Assembly: GCA_934277975.1 (NCBI GenBank)
Contig: CAKQWE010000010.1
Location: 1-27,034, forward strand
Origin: an uncultured Spirochaetales bacterium
GTDB taxonomy: Bacteria > Spirochaetota > Spirochaetia > Sphaerochaetales > Sphaerochaetaceae
Reading direction: 5' to 3'
Length of the DNA: 27,034 bases
Both the position numbers and the translations under genes were made by a program. Within the stretch, counting starts at the first letter, position 1; the number at the start of each line of letters is the position of its first letter. Under the pieces are notes generated by a model that was given only the letters and a program-made list of their open reading frames with translations, did not search any database and had not been told where the DNA came from. Below, piece by piece: positions 1 through 7,494 of this stretch.

Positions 1-100
1 TTTGGCAAGTTTTCATTTGGCGATTTGGCAAGTTTTCATTTGGCGATTTGGCAAGTTTTCATTTGGCGATTTGGCAAGTTTTCATTTGGCGATTTGGCAA
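1..100. repeat. 23-bp tandem repeat, four full copies plus a partial
   Basis: Four identical 23-bp units occupy 1-23, 24-46, 47-69 and 70-92, followed by 8 bases of a fifth (93-100). Each unit reads TTTGGCAAG, TTTTCA, TTTGGCGA, so it carries TTTGGC twice. The array begins at the window edge and probably continues to the left. It ends 3 bp from the trmB stop codon, so it lies just 3' of that gene. Because 23 is not a multiple of 3, an open frame through it gives a 23-residue periodic peptide, which I regard as an artefact. Perfect identity between copies suggests recent expansion or active homogenisation. Function unknown. Confidence 0.95.
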
Positions 101-103
101 ATA

Positions 104-910
104 TCAAGCCTTCTCCACCCAAACTTCGTTGATGGTATAGGCTTTTTCAAGGCCTTTGCGCTCGAAGCTTGTCTCAGGGCGCCAAGGACGGGCTGGAGCG
201 TAGCCATCGTAGGGATTGGCCATACCAGGGGTTGACTCTAACACGGAGAGCATCTGCTTTGCATAGTCCTCCCAGTCCGTGACGCAGTATATGTAGCCGC
301 CTTTCTTGAGCTTGCTAGCCAGCAAAGTAGTGAAAGGAAGCTGCACGAGACGTTTCTTGTGGTGACGCTTCTTTGGCCAAGGGTCAGGGAAGAAGATATG
401 GAAGCCTGAAACGCTTTCATCCTTGATCATGTCCTCAAGTACTTGAACAGCATCAAAACGCATGATCCGAACATTCTCAAGGCCCTCGTTTGCAATCACT
501 GACAGCAGTTTTGAAAAGCCATACAGGAACACCTCTATGCCAAGGTAGTTGATGTTTGGATTCTCGCGGGCTATGCGCACAGTGCTCTCGCCCATCCCAA
601 AGCCAATCTCAATGACAACGGGGTTGTCGTTGCCAAAGACCTTCTTGAAGTCAAGCTTATCCATTGAGTGAACTAGAGCGTAGTCATAGAAATGCTTATC
701 CAACGCCTCGATTTGGGAAGGCTTGAGACGTTGTCCACGAAGGACATAGCTCTTTATCTCTCGCCAGGAGTTCTCGTTGCGGCGCTCAACTGTACGAAGC
801 TCTGGAATCTTTGCGAAAACGGCTTCCAGAGTGTTGGCCGTGCCATCGGTATAGGCAGAGCCAATAGCATCGCAAAGCTCAAGGACATCGGTCTTGTTGG
901 TGTCTTCCAT
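104..910 (-). CDS. trmB: tRNA (guanine-N7-)-methyltransferase TrmB
   Basis: Transfers methyl from S-adenosylmethionine to N7 of guanine, usually G46, in the tRNA variable loop. The Rossmann SAM-binding motif VIEIGFGMGEST is visible at about residue 96, followed by an acidic strand end (LGIEVF). The family signature FPDPWPKKRHHKKR lies near residue 175, and a VTDWEDYA motif follows. At 268 aa it is longer than many TrmB proteins (about 210-240) because of an N-terminal extension of roughly 60 residues. I chose the ATG at 910 because GGAG sits 6 nt upstream; a TTG four codons earlier is also open. It lies 42 nt downstream of mfd on the same strand, so co-transcription is likely. Its 3' end abuts the 23-bp repeat array, and I see no clear intrinsic terminator there. 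Confidence 0.95.
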   Translation of the reverse strand: MEDTNKTDVLELCDAIGSAYTDGTANTLEAVFAKIPELRTVERRNENSWREIKSYVLRGQRLKPSQIEALDKHFYDYALVHSMDKLDFKKVFGNDNPVVIEIGFGMGESTVRIARENPNINYLGIEVFLYGFSKLLSVIANEGLENVRIMRFDAVQVLEDMIKDESVSGFHIFFPDPWPKKRHHKKRLVQLPFTTLLASKLKKGGYIYCVTDWEDYAKQMLSVLESTPGMANPYDGYAPARPWRPETSFERKGLEKAYTINEVWVEKA

Positions 911-952
911 AGTATTCTCCAATTCAGGGCATGGACCTCAAGGCAGGGGGCC

Positions 953-3900
953 TTATGGCATGAGCCGCTGTAGTTTTTCAAGTATGAACAATGCCTTGTC
1001 ACGCAAGGAGATGGCATTGGTCTTCATATTCATTATATAAGGACGCTTTGGGTCTATAGTGACAGCTCCACGAGAAGTGCGGATCATCTCTATGAGACGA
1101 TCTATGGATATTGACGCTATACGTGAGAACTCAACGACCACAGCCCCCTGACGCTCCTTCATGTGATAGATGTCCAGAGCCCGGCATACGATTTTGAGCT
1201 CACATATATACAGCAGGTTGGAGACCTCGTCTGGAATGCTTCCAAAGCGGTCCTTAAGCTCTGCAGAAAGCCTTTCAAGCTGGTTGGATGTCCTGATTCC
1301 CGCAATCTTCTTGTATATTTCAAGCTTGATAGTGGGATCCGAGATGTAACTGTCAGGGATGTAGCCGCTGTAGTCAAGTTCCAGGAACACCTCAGTATCA
1401 GGCTTTGCATCGCTGTTTTGCATCTTGGCTATGGCCTCGTCCAAAAGACGTATGTACATATCAAGACCAACTGCGGACATGAAGCCACTCTGCTCTCGTC
1501 CAAGAAGGTTCCCTGCTCCTCTGAGCTCCATATCCTTCATTGCAACCTTGAAGCCAGAACCAAGGTCCGTGAACTCTGATATCGTCTGAAGTCTCTTCAC
1601 AGCAATCTCTGACAATGCATAGTCTGATGGGTAAAGAAGATATGCAAAGGCTTCCTTGTCAGAACGCCCAACCCTCCCCTTGAGCTGATACAGCTGAGAC
1701 ACACCATACATGTCCGCTCTGTCAATGATTATGGTATTGACGTTTGGAATGTCTATTCCGTTTTCTATTATCGTGGTGGAAACAAGTACCTGTATGCCCT
1801 CGTAGACGAAGCGCCTCATCGTATCTTCCAAAAGCTCTGGACGCATCTGACCGTTTGCTGTATCTATGATGATGTCGGGCATCCTTTGTCGCAGCATGGA
1901 GGCAACCTCCTCCAGGCTTTCTATGCGGTTGTGCAAATAGAAAACCTGCCCATGACGCTCCACTTCAAACCTTATTGCACGTTCCACCTCGTCAAGGTCA
2001 TACTGCTCTATTATGGTCTTTATTGGTTTGCGAGATATTGGGGGAGTCGTAAGAAGGCTCATGTCGCGAATCTTCAACAAAGACATGTAAAGAGTTCTAG
2101 GAATAGGAGTTGCGGAAAGGCTCAAACAGTCTATGTTGGCTTTGAGCTCCTTTATCCTTTCCTTGTCCTTGACTCCAAAGCGCTGCTCCTCGTCAACGAC
2201 CAAAAGCCCAAGGTCCTTGAACACCACATCCTTCTGGATGATCTTATGGGTTCCAAAGAGGACATCAAGCTGTCCGCTTGCAAGGGCCGCCAAGGTCTTC
2301 TTCTGCTCCTTGGCAGGGACCATGCGGCTAAGAAGTCCTACCTTTAGAGGGAATTCATGCAGGCGCTCCTTGAAGTTCCTATAGTGTTGCTCTGCAAGGA
2401 TTGTCGTAGGGGCAAGGAATGCAACCTGCTTGCCGCTCATGACCGCTTTGAAAACGGCACGGAATGCAATCTCCGTCTTCCCGTAGCCTACGTCACCGCA
2501 GATAAGACGATCCATGACCGTAGGGCTTTCCATGTCGTCCTTTATGTCCTGGATGCATGTAAGCTGATCCTCGGTTTCATCGAATTCGAACTCAGCCTCG
2601 AACTTGAGCTGCCAGTCGTTGTCCTTTGCGAAGGGGAATCCCTTGCTGTTGCGTCTTCTTGCATAGAGCTGTATGAGATGGGATGCGAGGTCCTCTGCAC
2701 TCTTGCGGGCCTTGGATTTCTTGTTCTCCCAACCAGTGCCGCCAAGCTTGTCCAGTCGTGGAGCTTCGCCTGCAGAACCTATGTAGCGTTGTACAAGGTT
2801 GGCCTGCTCTATTGGAACGTACAGGTTCTCCTTGTCTGCAAACTGTATCTTTATATAGTCACGGTCTCGGACACGGTCTATTTTAAGGAAGCGTCCTATG
2901 CCATAGTTCACATGGACGACGAAGTCCCCTTCATGGAGCTCCACGAAGCTGTCTATGGCGCTGCTCTGCGTGTGCTGCAACGTCTTTACAACCTGTTTTC
3001 GGCGTCCGAAGATCTCGTTTTCACAGATTACGATAAACTTCCTAGAACGGATAGAAAAACCGCTTGAAGGTACACCAATATGGTATTTTATAGTGGAGAA
3101 GTCGCTTAGCATCTGCTCAAGACGCTTCTTTTGTATCTCTGACGATACAAAGATTTCTATGTCCCAACCATCGTCTTCAAGCCCGGTTAGATCCTCCTTG
3201 AAATAGGTGAAGTTTCCAAAGTAGGAACGAGGACCATCGAACTCGAACCTGTATGCATCCTTGTCCTGACCCATGAGGTCAAGCACTGTCATTGAGCCGT
3301 GGCACTCTCCAACGAACGATAGGAAATCGAACAGTATCTGGTCTGGCCTCAAAGCCTCTCGGTCCTGTTGATATGCTTTTCGGTAAAGGGTTTTGGCTTC
3401 CAGCTCAAGGCTCTTGAAGCTCGTCTCAAGACGACGGTCGCCGTAGAGCACAATGTAATCGGTCTTGCCAATGAACTCTGAGATTCCATTTGGTATGACC
3501 CGTTGGCTGTCCGACGACATGAGGATTTGCACATCCACGTGCCCAAGCTGCTTGGATATCTGCTGGGAAAGCGGATCGTACACGCATATACGTTCTATCT
3601 TGTCCCAGTCCAAGTAGATTCGAACCGGCTGGGTGCCCCCGTATGGGAATATGTCAAAGACCTCACCTCTTACGGTGAACTCCCCCGGCATGGTGGTGTT
3701 GGCACTGCGGTAGTAGTTGCCCTGTGCAAGACGAGAGGCCAGCTCCATGGTATCTATGCTATCGTTGACCTTGAGCTTTATGGTTCCAACATCAACGGCA
3801 CCTTTTCCAGGGAGAGGAGAACACACGGTGCGAATGGAGGTTATTACAAGAGCCTGCCTGCAATCCCCTATGGAACCTAGGCATCTCAGTTGCTCGTACT

Positions 3901-4192
3901 CCTTGGAGGTCCCCTCCCATTGGCTGTATAGCACACGTCCGCTTCCAGGAAGGAGGAATATGGGAACCGTTGTGCCTGCAGGGACAAGGTTGGAATTTGA
4001 ATACAGCTGGCGGGCGATCTCGTCCGTAGGGCATACGAGCCAAGTTATGCCGTCAATGTCGCCGGCCATCATGTGGACGCACTGAAACAGCGGAAAACCA
4101 TCCAGCCCTTCGACCTTGATGTCCGCTTTCCTGTTGGAAGAGAATGCCTTGTACCCTTCGCTCTTTTTGATGTACGATTGGAGCGTCTGCAT
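953..4192 (-). CDS. mfd: Transcription-repair coupling factor Mfd
   Basis: Mfd is a superfamily 2 translocase that pushes stalled RNA polymerase off damaged DNA and recruits UvrA. The order is complete: a UvrB-homology region at the N-terminus, an RNA-polymerase-interaction domain at about residues 420-490 (EGDFVVHVNYGIGRF), Walker A GDVGYGKTE near 569, the Walker B-type box DEEQRFG, LSATPIPRT, then STTIIENGIDIPN and QLKGRVGRS, ending in a TRCF C-terminal domain (LDYSGYIPDSY). Length (about 1,080 aa) is typical. The start is uncertain: ATG at 4192, GTG at 4195 and TTG at 4201 are all in frame and none has a convincing ribosome-binding site. I prefer the ATG. The gene is divergent from the phosphatase gene at 4273 and leads into trmB. 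Confidence 0.97.
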   Translation of the reverse strand: MQTLQSYIKKSEGYKAFSSNRKADIKVEGLDGFPLFQCVHMMAGDIDGITWLVCPTDEIARQLYSNSNLVPAGTTVPIFLLPGSGRVLYSQWEGTSKEYEQLRCLGSIGDCRQALVITSIRTVCSPLPGKGAVDVGTIKLKVNDSIDTMELASRLAQGNYYRSANTTMPGEFTVRGEVFDIFPYGGTQPVRIYLDWDKIERICVYDPLSQQISKQLGHVDVQILMSSDSQRVIPNGISEFIGKTDYIVLYGDRRLETSFKSLELEAKTLYRKAYQQDREALRPDQILFDFLSFVGECHGSMTVLDLMGQDKDAYRFEFDGPRSYFGNFTYFKEDLTGLEDDGWDIEIFVSSEIQKKRLEQMLSDFSTIKYHIGVPSSGFSIRSRKFIVICENEIFGRRKQVVKTLQHTQSSAIDSFVELHEGDFVVHVNYGIGRFLKIDRVRDRDYIKIQFADKENLYVPIEQANLVQRYIGSAGEAPRLDKLGGTGWENKKSKARKSAEDLASHLIQLYARRRNSKGFPFAKDNDWQLKFEAEFEFDETEDQLTCIQDIKDDMESPTVMDRLICGDVGYGKTEIAFRAVFKAVMSGKQVAFLAPTTILAEQHYRNFKERLHEFPLKVGLLSRMVPAKEQKKTLAALASGQLDVLFGTHKIIQKDVVFKDLGLLVVDEEQRFGVKDKERIKELKANIDCLSLSATPIPRTLYMSLLKIRDMSLLTTPPISRKPIKTIIEQYDLDEVERAIRFEVERHGQVFYLHNRIESLEEVASMLRQRMPDIIIDTANGQMRPELLEDTMRRFVYEGIQVLVSTTIIENGIDIPNVNTIIIDRADMYGVSQLYQLKGRVGRSDKEAFAYLLYPSDYALSEIAVKRLQTISEFTDLGSGFKVAMKDMELRGAGNLLGREQSGFMSAVGLDMYIRLLDEAIAKMQNSDAKPDTEVFLELDYSGYIPDSYISDPTIKLEIYKKIAGIRTSNQLERLSAELKDRFGSIPDEVSNLLYICELKIVCRALDIYHMKERQGAVVVEFSRIASISIDRLIEMIRTSRGAVTIDPKRPYIMNMKTNAISLRDKALFILEKLQRLMP

Positions 4193-4224
4193 CACTGGCA
4201 AAATGTACCATTATGAGCAATGTA

Positions 4225-4274
4225 GTTCAAGTGAAAGCTCAAGTAAAAGTTCAGGCAAAGGAGTTCAAGCAAAT
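4225..4274 (+). repeat. Degenerate 12-bp repeats in the mfd/phosphatase divergent region
   Basis: Three adjacent 12-bp units (GTTCAAGTGAAA, GCTCAAGTAAAA, GTTCAGGCAAAG) and a shifted fourth (GTTCAAGCAAAT at 4263) fill the space between the divergent starts. The fourth overlaps the AAAGGAG ribosome-binding site of the phosphatase gene. If translation began at the upstream ATG 4213 instead, the units would encode a four-residue repeat (VQVK, AQVK, VQAK). They may be an upstream regulatory array or a diverged N-terminal repeat. Confidence 0.6.
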
Positions 4275-5172
4275 GCAGGAAACGACGCTCTCCAAGGACG
4301 ACGAAAGAATCACGAAGATTGACATAACCGCAAATCAGCCGAACGAAAGCTTTGGCTTTGCAGTCATTGACGACGAATCAAGGGCGTTCTTTGGTTTGTG
4401 CGATGCAGTCCTCCAATGCGGCAAGGTCGCCCGCAGCAACCAAAGGCTCATACACCGCTCGTTCAAGGAAGACGGGTCAATCCTTACAGAGACAGACCTT
4501 GCAGTGTCAAATGCGCTTTTGCCCGTCATTCGCACGCTTTACCCCGGATGCAACATAGTGACAGAGGAGATAGACCTCCACTCGTTCGACGACAATGCAC
4601 CGCTTACCTTCATACTTGATCCCATAGACGGAACCGATGCCTACAGCCAGGGCTTCCCGTCATGGTGCATAGCCCTTGGAATCCTTGACTCTTCAAGAAA
4701 ACCCTGCGGAGGAGTCGTCTACGCTCCACGCTTTGGCATTGGCGAGGACGACATGTTCTTCTGCAGCATTCCCAACAAGACCGATGTCTACATGAACGGC
4801 AAACTCTGGAAACCTTTGGAGCATTATGACGAACCAAGGCAGATGACAGCCGGTTCCGATATTCTGAACCACGTGGATCTTGGTGGTTTTTCAGGCAAAC
4901 TGCGCGTATTCGGCAGCGGAATCCTCCACATGACAGCGCCATTCGCTTTCTCCAACATAGATGCATGTCTTACGACCAAATGCTATGTATGGGACGTTGC
5001 AGCTCCCCATGCCTTGGCCCTCAAGCTGGGCTTGGAAGTTGCGTATATAGATGGGGCTCCTGTGGTTTACGACGATGCGCTTCTAGTCGAGCGCAGACGC
5101 TTTGCAAAGCCCATCCTTGTAGGGAACCATTCCTGTCTTGAATACATGGAAAGGACCTTTAGATTGATTTAG
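4273..5172 (+). CDS. Inositol monophosphatase-family phosphatase
   Basis: Mg2+-dependent phosphomonoesterase of the inositol monophosphatase superfamily (SuhB, CysQ and HisN relatives). Metal-binding residues are visible: TEE at 97-99, the signature DPIDGTDAYSQG from residue 116, and the second signature WDVAAPH with Asp241. The length of 299 aa is within the family range. The exact substrate (inositol-1-phosphate, PAP, histidinol phosphate or a sugar phosphate) cannot be read from the sequence, and no neighbouring gene points to a pathway. I chose ATG 4273 because AAAGGAG lies 9 nt upstream. An in-frame ATG at 4213 would add 20 residues made largely of a VQVK-type repeat but has no ribosome-binding site. 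The gene is divergent from mfd and convergent with the yhhQ-type gene. Confidence 0.88.
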   Translation: MQETTLSKDDERITKIDITANQPNESFGFAVIDDESRAFFGLCDAVLQCGKVARSNQRLIHRSFKEDGSILTETDLAVSNALLPVIRTLYPGCNIVTEEIDLHSFDDNAPLTFILDPIDGTDAYSQGFPSWCIALGILDSSRKPCGGVVYAPRFGIGEDDMFFCSIPNKTDVYMNGKLWKPLEHYDEPRQMTAGSDILNHVDLGGFSGKLRVFGSGILHMTAPFAFSNIDACLTTKCYVWDVAAPHALALKLGLEVAYIDGAPVVYDDALLVERRRFAKPILVGNHSCLEYMERTFRLI

Positions 5173-5206
5173 TTGGTCTGAGGCTTCTCTGAATCTTCAG
5201 CAATCC

Positions 5207-5914
5207 TTAGTCGAAACGATAGTCTACCACGTCCTTGATAATGCCTTTTTTCACCCAATACCTTGCAAGATAGATCATCGAAGTATCGGCAATGGCTACA
5301 ATCCATTTGAGAAGGAACGTGGATGCCATTATCTGTATGAGTACGTTTGTTCCGTATACTCCATAGAAGGCAATGAAGGTGAACACAAGAGTATCTATGA
5401 GCTGGCTCACGAATGTACTGAAATTGTTCCTTATCCAAAGGTGCCTGCCTTGGGTCCTCTTCCTCCAGAATGCATACGCCCATACATCATGGTAATTGCT
5501 CAAAAGATATGCTATGAGCGACCCTACGGCTATGCGTGGCATAAGGCCAAAGATCTGATTAAGGCTAGGGTCTGCGATATCGGCTTGGGATGGCACGAAG
5601 AGGATTGCAAGCTGCATTAGAACCGTCATGGCAACGAGTGCGAAGAATCCAAAGCCCACAGCCTGCTTTGCGTCCTCCTTCTTATAGAACTCACTGAGCA
5701 TGTCGGTTGCAAGAAAGCTCGTTGAGTAGACTATGTTGCCAAGCGTGGCTTCGAATCCAAAGAGTATGACGTTCTTGGTGACCTGTATGTTGGCTACAAT
5801 GCAGCTGATTGGTATCCAGACAAGCAGCCCTATCCTACCCCATTTGCGGAATGCAAACATGATGAAGGCGAAGTTCACCGCCATCATCACGAACCATAGG
5901 AGTGTGTTGGTCAT
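5207..5914 (-). CDS. yhhQ: Queuosine precursor transporter, YhhQ/DUF165 family
   Basis: Integral membrane protein of the VUT_1/DUF165 family; characterised members import queuosine precursors such as preQ0, preQ1 or queuine for tRNA wobble-base modification. At 235 aa it has about six hydrophobic segments, starting with MTNTLLWFVMMAVNFAFIMF. The family motif RNNFSTFVSQLIDTLVF lies in the C-terminal half, preceded by NYHDVWAY. The start codon overlaps the stop of the upstream ACT-domain gene (ATGA at 5911-5914), and an AGGGAAAG ribosome-binding site lies inside that gene, so translation should be coupled. The open frame extends further upstream, but that part is the shadow of the ACT gene. It converges with the phosphatase gene across 34 bp that show no strong terminator. 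The substrate is inferred from the family. Confidence 0.9.
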   Translation of the reverse strand: MTNTLLWFVMMAVNFAFIMFAFRKWGRIGLLVWIPISCIVANIQVTKNVILFGFEATLGNIVYSTSFLATDMLSEFYKKEDAKQAVGFGFFALVAMTVLMQLAILFVPSQADIADPSLNQIFGLMPRIAVGSLIAYLLSNYHDVWAYAFWRKRTQGRHLWIRNNFSTFVSQLIDTLVFTFIAFYGVYGTNVLIQIMASTFLLKWIVAIADTSMIYLARYWVKKGIIKDVVDYRFD

Positions 5915-6573
5915 TTCTTTCCCTGTAGATTCTGCAACACTCTGTAGGCTTCGAAGCTGTCCGTCCTCTTTATGACGAATGTAAGCTCGGAAACCGTCGA
6001 GACGATCTCGTACACATTGATGCTGTTCCACGCAAGCCTTCTTGCAGCCTCATAGACGATTCCAGGCGTCTGTACGAAATTGGAGCCAAAGATCATGGTC
6101 ACGGCCACGAGGTCATCCTGTCTGTACGTTGTCTTGAACGAACTTAGTGTCTTCTCAATCCAAGGAATAAGCTTTTCAGATGCTGCTATGGTGACTTCGC
6201 TTGAACCAAGGATTATGTTGAGGAAGTCGTTCCCTCCATTGCGACCGGCAAGTTCGTACAGCGTTCCAAGCTGCTGTATGAGCTCAGGAGTCTTGCTGTA
6301 GTTGTAGTCGATTATGTTCGTGTGCATGACTATGGTGTAGCTTACCCCGTCGTTTTTCTTCTGCCCTTCAGCTCTGTTGAGCTCTGTGGCATAGCGGCGA
6401 AGCGCCATTATGACGGCGGTCTCCTTGACTTCCTTGTTGCACGACTGGGCCACTTCATCGATGATGCTTTCCGTGAAGTTCGTATAATTCAGAAAGCCCT
6501 TTCTGAGAACATCGCGCAAAAACGGTGTTCTATCAACAATTTCCCTAACTTTTTTGCTAACAGATTCAGCCAT
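5911..6573 (-). CDS. ACT-domain protein, predicted regulator
   Basis: A 220-aa protein whose C-terminal part looks like an ACT domain of the aspartate-kinase type (NSINVYEIVSTVSELTFVI near residue 190). A second related segment is likely at about 90-150 (SYTIVMHTNIIDYN, then SSEVTIAASE). ACT domains usually bind amino acids and control enzymes or transcription. The first 75 residues are helical and charged and could be a winged-helix or dimerisation region (ETAVIMALRRYATEL), but no catalytic motif is visible. ATG 6573 is preceded by GGAGGAG with good spacing; the longer frame from 6606 lacks support. It is first in a two-gene unit with the queuosine-precursor transporter and overlaps that gene by 4 nt. 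The promoter is at 6623-6651. The ligand and target are unknown. Confidence 0.75.
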   Translation of the reverse strand: MAESVSKKVREIVDRTPFLRDVLRKGFLNYTNFTESIIDEVAQSCNKEVKETAVIMALRRYATELNRAEGQKKNDGVSYTIVMHTNIIDYNYSKTPELIQQLGTLYELAGRNGGNDFLNIILGSSEVTIAASEKLIPWIEKTLSSFKTTYRQDDLVAVTMIFGSNFVQTPGIVYEAARRLAWNSINVYEIVSTVSELTFVIKRTDSFEAYRVLQNLQGKK

Positions 6574-6622
6574 AACGCTCCTCCAGAAACGCCTTGAACG
6601 ACGCAAACTTACATAACGTTAT

Positions 6623-6651
6623 TTTATAAACATTTTTGCACTTTTTTGCAA
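6623..6651 (-). promoter_or_regulatory. Sigma70-type promoter for the ACT-yhhQ unit
   Basis: On the minus strand, TTGCAA (6651-6646) and TATAAA (6628-6623) are separated by exactly 17 bp in a very AT-rich context. This predicts transcription starting near 6616 and a leader of about 43 nt before the ACT gene. The spacer contains a 10-bp near-duplication (CATTTTTGCA and CTTTTTTGCA on the plus strand). Confidence 0.65.
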
Positions 6652-6710
6652 CATTGTTTTGAATAAAAATACAAAGTGTTGTATAAACGACCGCTTGATG
6701 AACTCATGAA

Positions 6711-6824
6711 CCTGGCGGTTATGGCGGTTGTGGCGCTTACGACTTTTGAAGACGTTTGCATTCTGGAAAATGTAGAGAATTGAGCGATTCGTAGTGATGG
6801 TGAGTGTGGTGAGCATTGTGAAAA
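6711..6824 (-). repeat. Short-repeat module A, related to module B
   Basis: Read on the minus strand, this intergenic module begins with units of the form GCTCACCAC, ACTCACCAT (6814-6797) followed by CACTAC, continues through a unique stretch containing TACATTTTCCAGAA, and ends with three 9-bp units AGCGCCACA, ACCGCCATA, ACCGCCAGG (6737-6711). The same order of motifs (TCACCA block, TACA-TTTCCA, then CGCC units) occurs in the larger module at 19988-20262. Both lie upstream of a gene pointing in the same direction. A frame is open through it on the minus strand, but it also runs through the promoter at 6623-6651 and has no ribosome-binding site. I therefore treat the module as non-coding. Confidence 0.6.
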
Positions 6825-6851
6825 GCCCAAGTTCATTTGAAATCCATCGTT

Positions 6852-6906
6852 TCTAGTGTCAAAAACAACCTTAACCAAAAGATTTACAAACAATCTAGAC
6901 ACTAGA
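6852..6906. repeat. Spaced 9-bp inverted repeat upstream of nrdR
   Basis: TCTAGTGTC (6852-6860) and its perfect complement GACACTAGA (6898-6906) are separated by 37 bp. The right arm also sits inside a smaller palindrome, TCTAG-ACA-CTAGA (6894-6906). No T-run follows on either strand, so a terminator is unlikely; an operator or a relic is possible. It lies about 100 bp before nrdR. The rest of 6574-7002 holds the ACT promoter, repeat module A and, nearer nrdR, a TATAAA at 6961 without a good -35. I could not recognise an NrdR box. Confidence 0.5.
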
Positions 6907-7002
6907 GCGGCATTTGTAGTACTCTCCCATGTGCCTCAAAAAGCTGCAAAAAGAGTTGCCTATAAAAGTTGACTAAGAAATTGCCTGAAGGAAGTATGGA
7001 AT

Positions 7003-7467
7003 ATGAGATGCCCAGCATGCGGTGAAATGGAAGACAAAGTCCTTGAGACAAGGACCACGAACAATGGAAGCGCAATGAGAAGACGCAGGGTCTGCCTCAA
7101 GTGCGGATACCGCTTCACCAGCTACGAAAGGGTCGAGGACAAGCCCATAACGGTAATAAAGAGAAACGGGGATCTCCAACCGTTCGATATAGCTAAGATA
7201 GAGCGCGGAATCCGCATTTGCACGGACAAACGCAACATAGACCAGGAGACGATAGACAACCTCATACAGAACATAGAGGAAGCCATAAAGATCCAGGCAG
7301 GGTCTCGCCATGAGATAACGAGCACCGCAATTGGAGAGGAGACACTAAGGCAGCTCTACAAGGTCGATGCCGTTGCGTACATCAGGTTTGCATCCGTCTA
7401 CAGGGCATTCAACGACGTGGAGCAGTTCATAAAGGAGATCGAGAGCCTGGCCAAATCCTCCAACTGA
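7003..7467 (+). CDS. nrdR: Transcriptional repressor NrdR
   Basis: NrdR senses ATP and dATP and represses ribonucleotide reductase genes. The N-terminal zinc ribbon is intact with Cys3, Cys6, Cys31 and Cys34 (CPACG and CLKCGYRF). The ATP-cone follows from about residue 46 (PITVIKRNGDLQPFDIAKI), and the family ending VAYIRFASVYRAFNDVEQF is present. The length, 154 aa, is standard. AAGGAAG lies 8 nt before the ATG, which supports this start. No reductase gene is in the window, so its targets lie elsewhere. It converges with dgt, 27 bp away. Confidence 0.97.
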   Translation: MRCPACGEMEDKVLETRTTNNGSAMRRRRVCLKCGYRFTSYERVEDKPITVIKRNGDLQPFDIAKIERGIRICTDKRNIDQETIDNLIQNIEEAIKIQAGSRHEITSTAIGEETLRQLYKVDAVAYIRFASVYRAFNDVEQFIKEIESLAKSSN

Positions 7468-7494
7468 AGGCCGTCCACGCACAAACAAAAACCC

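Noticed and set aside
1..100. CRISPR array
   Set aside because: The repeats are directly adjacent with no variable spacers and no cas genes nearby.
2..235. Open frame of 77 codons through the 23-bp repeats
   Set aside because: It is the repeat array read in one frame and then antisense to trmB; no start signal and no ribosome-binding site.
6619..6816. 65-codon minus-strand frame through module A, starting MLTTLT, like a frame in module B from 19994
   Set aside because: The similarity follows from the shared 9-bp units. The frame runs over the ACT promoter and lacks a ribosome-binding site. Kept as a reason to check expression, not as a gene.
6880..7002. NrdR box upstream of nrdR
   Set aside because: No sequence close enough to the ACAnWATATnTWGT-type consensus.
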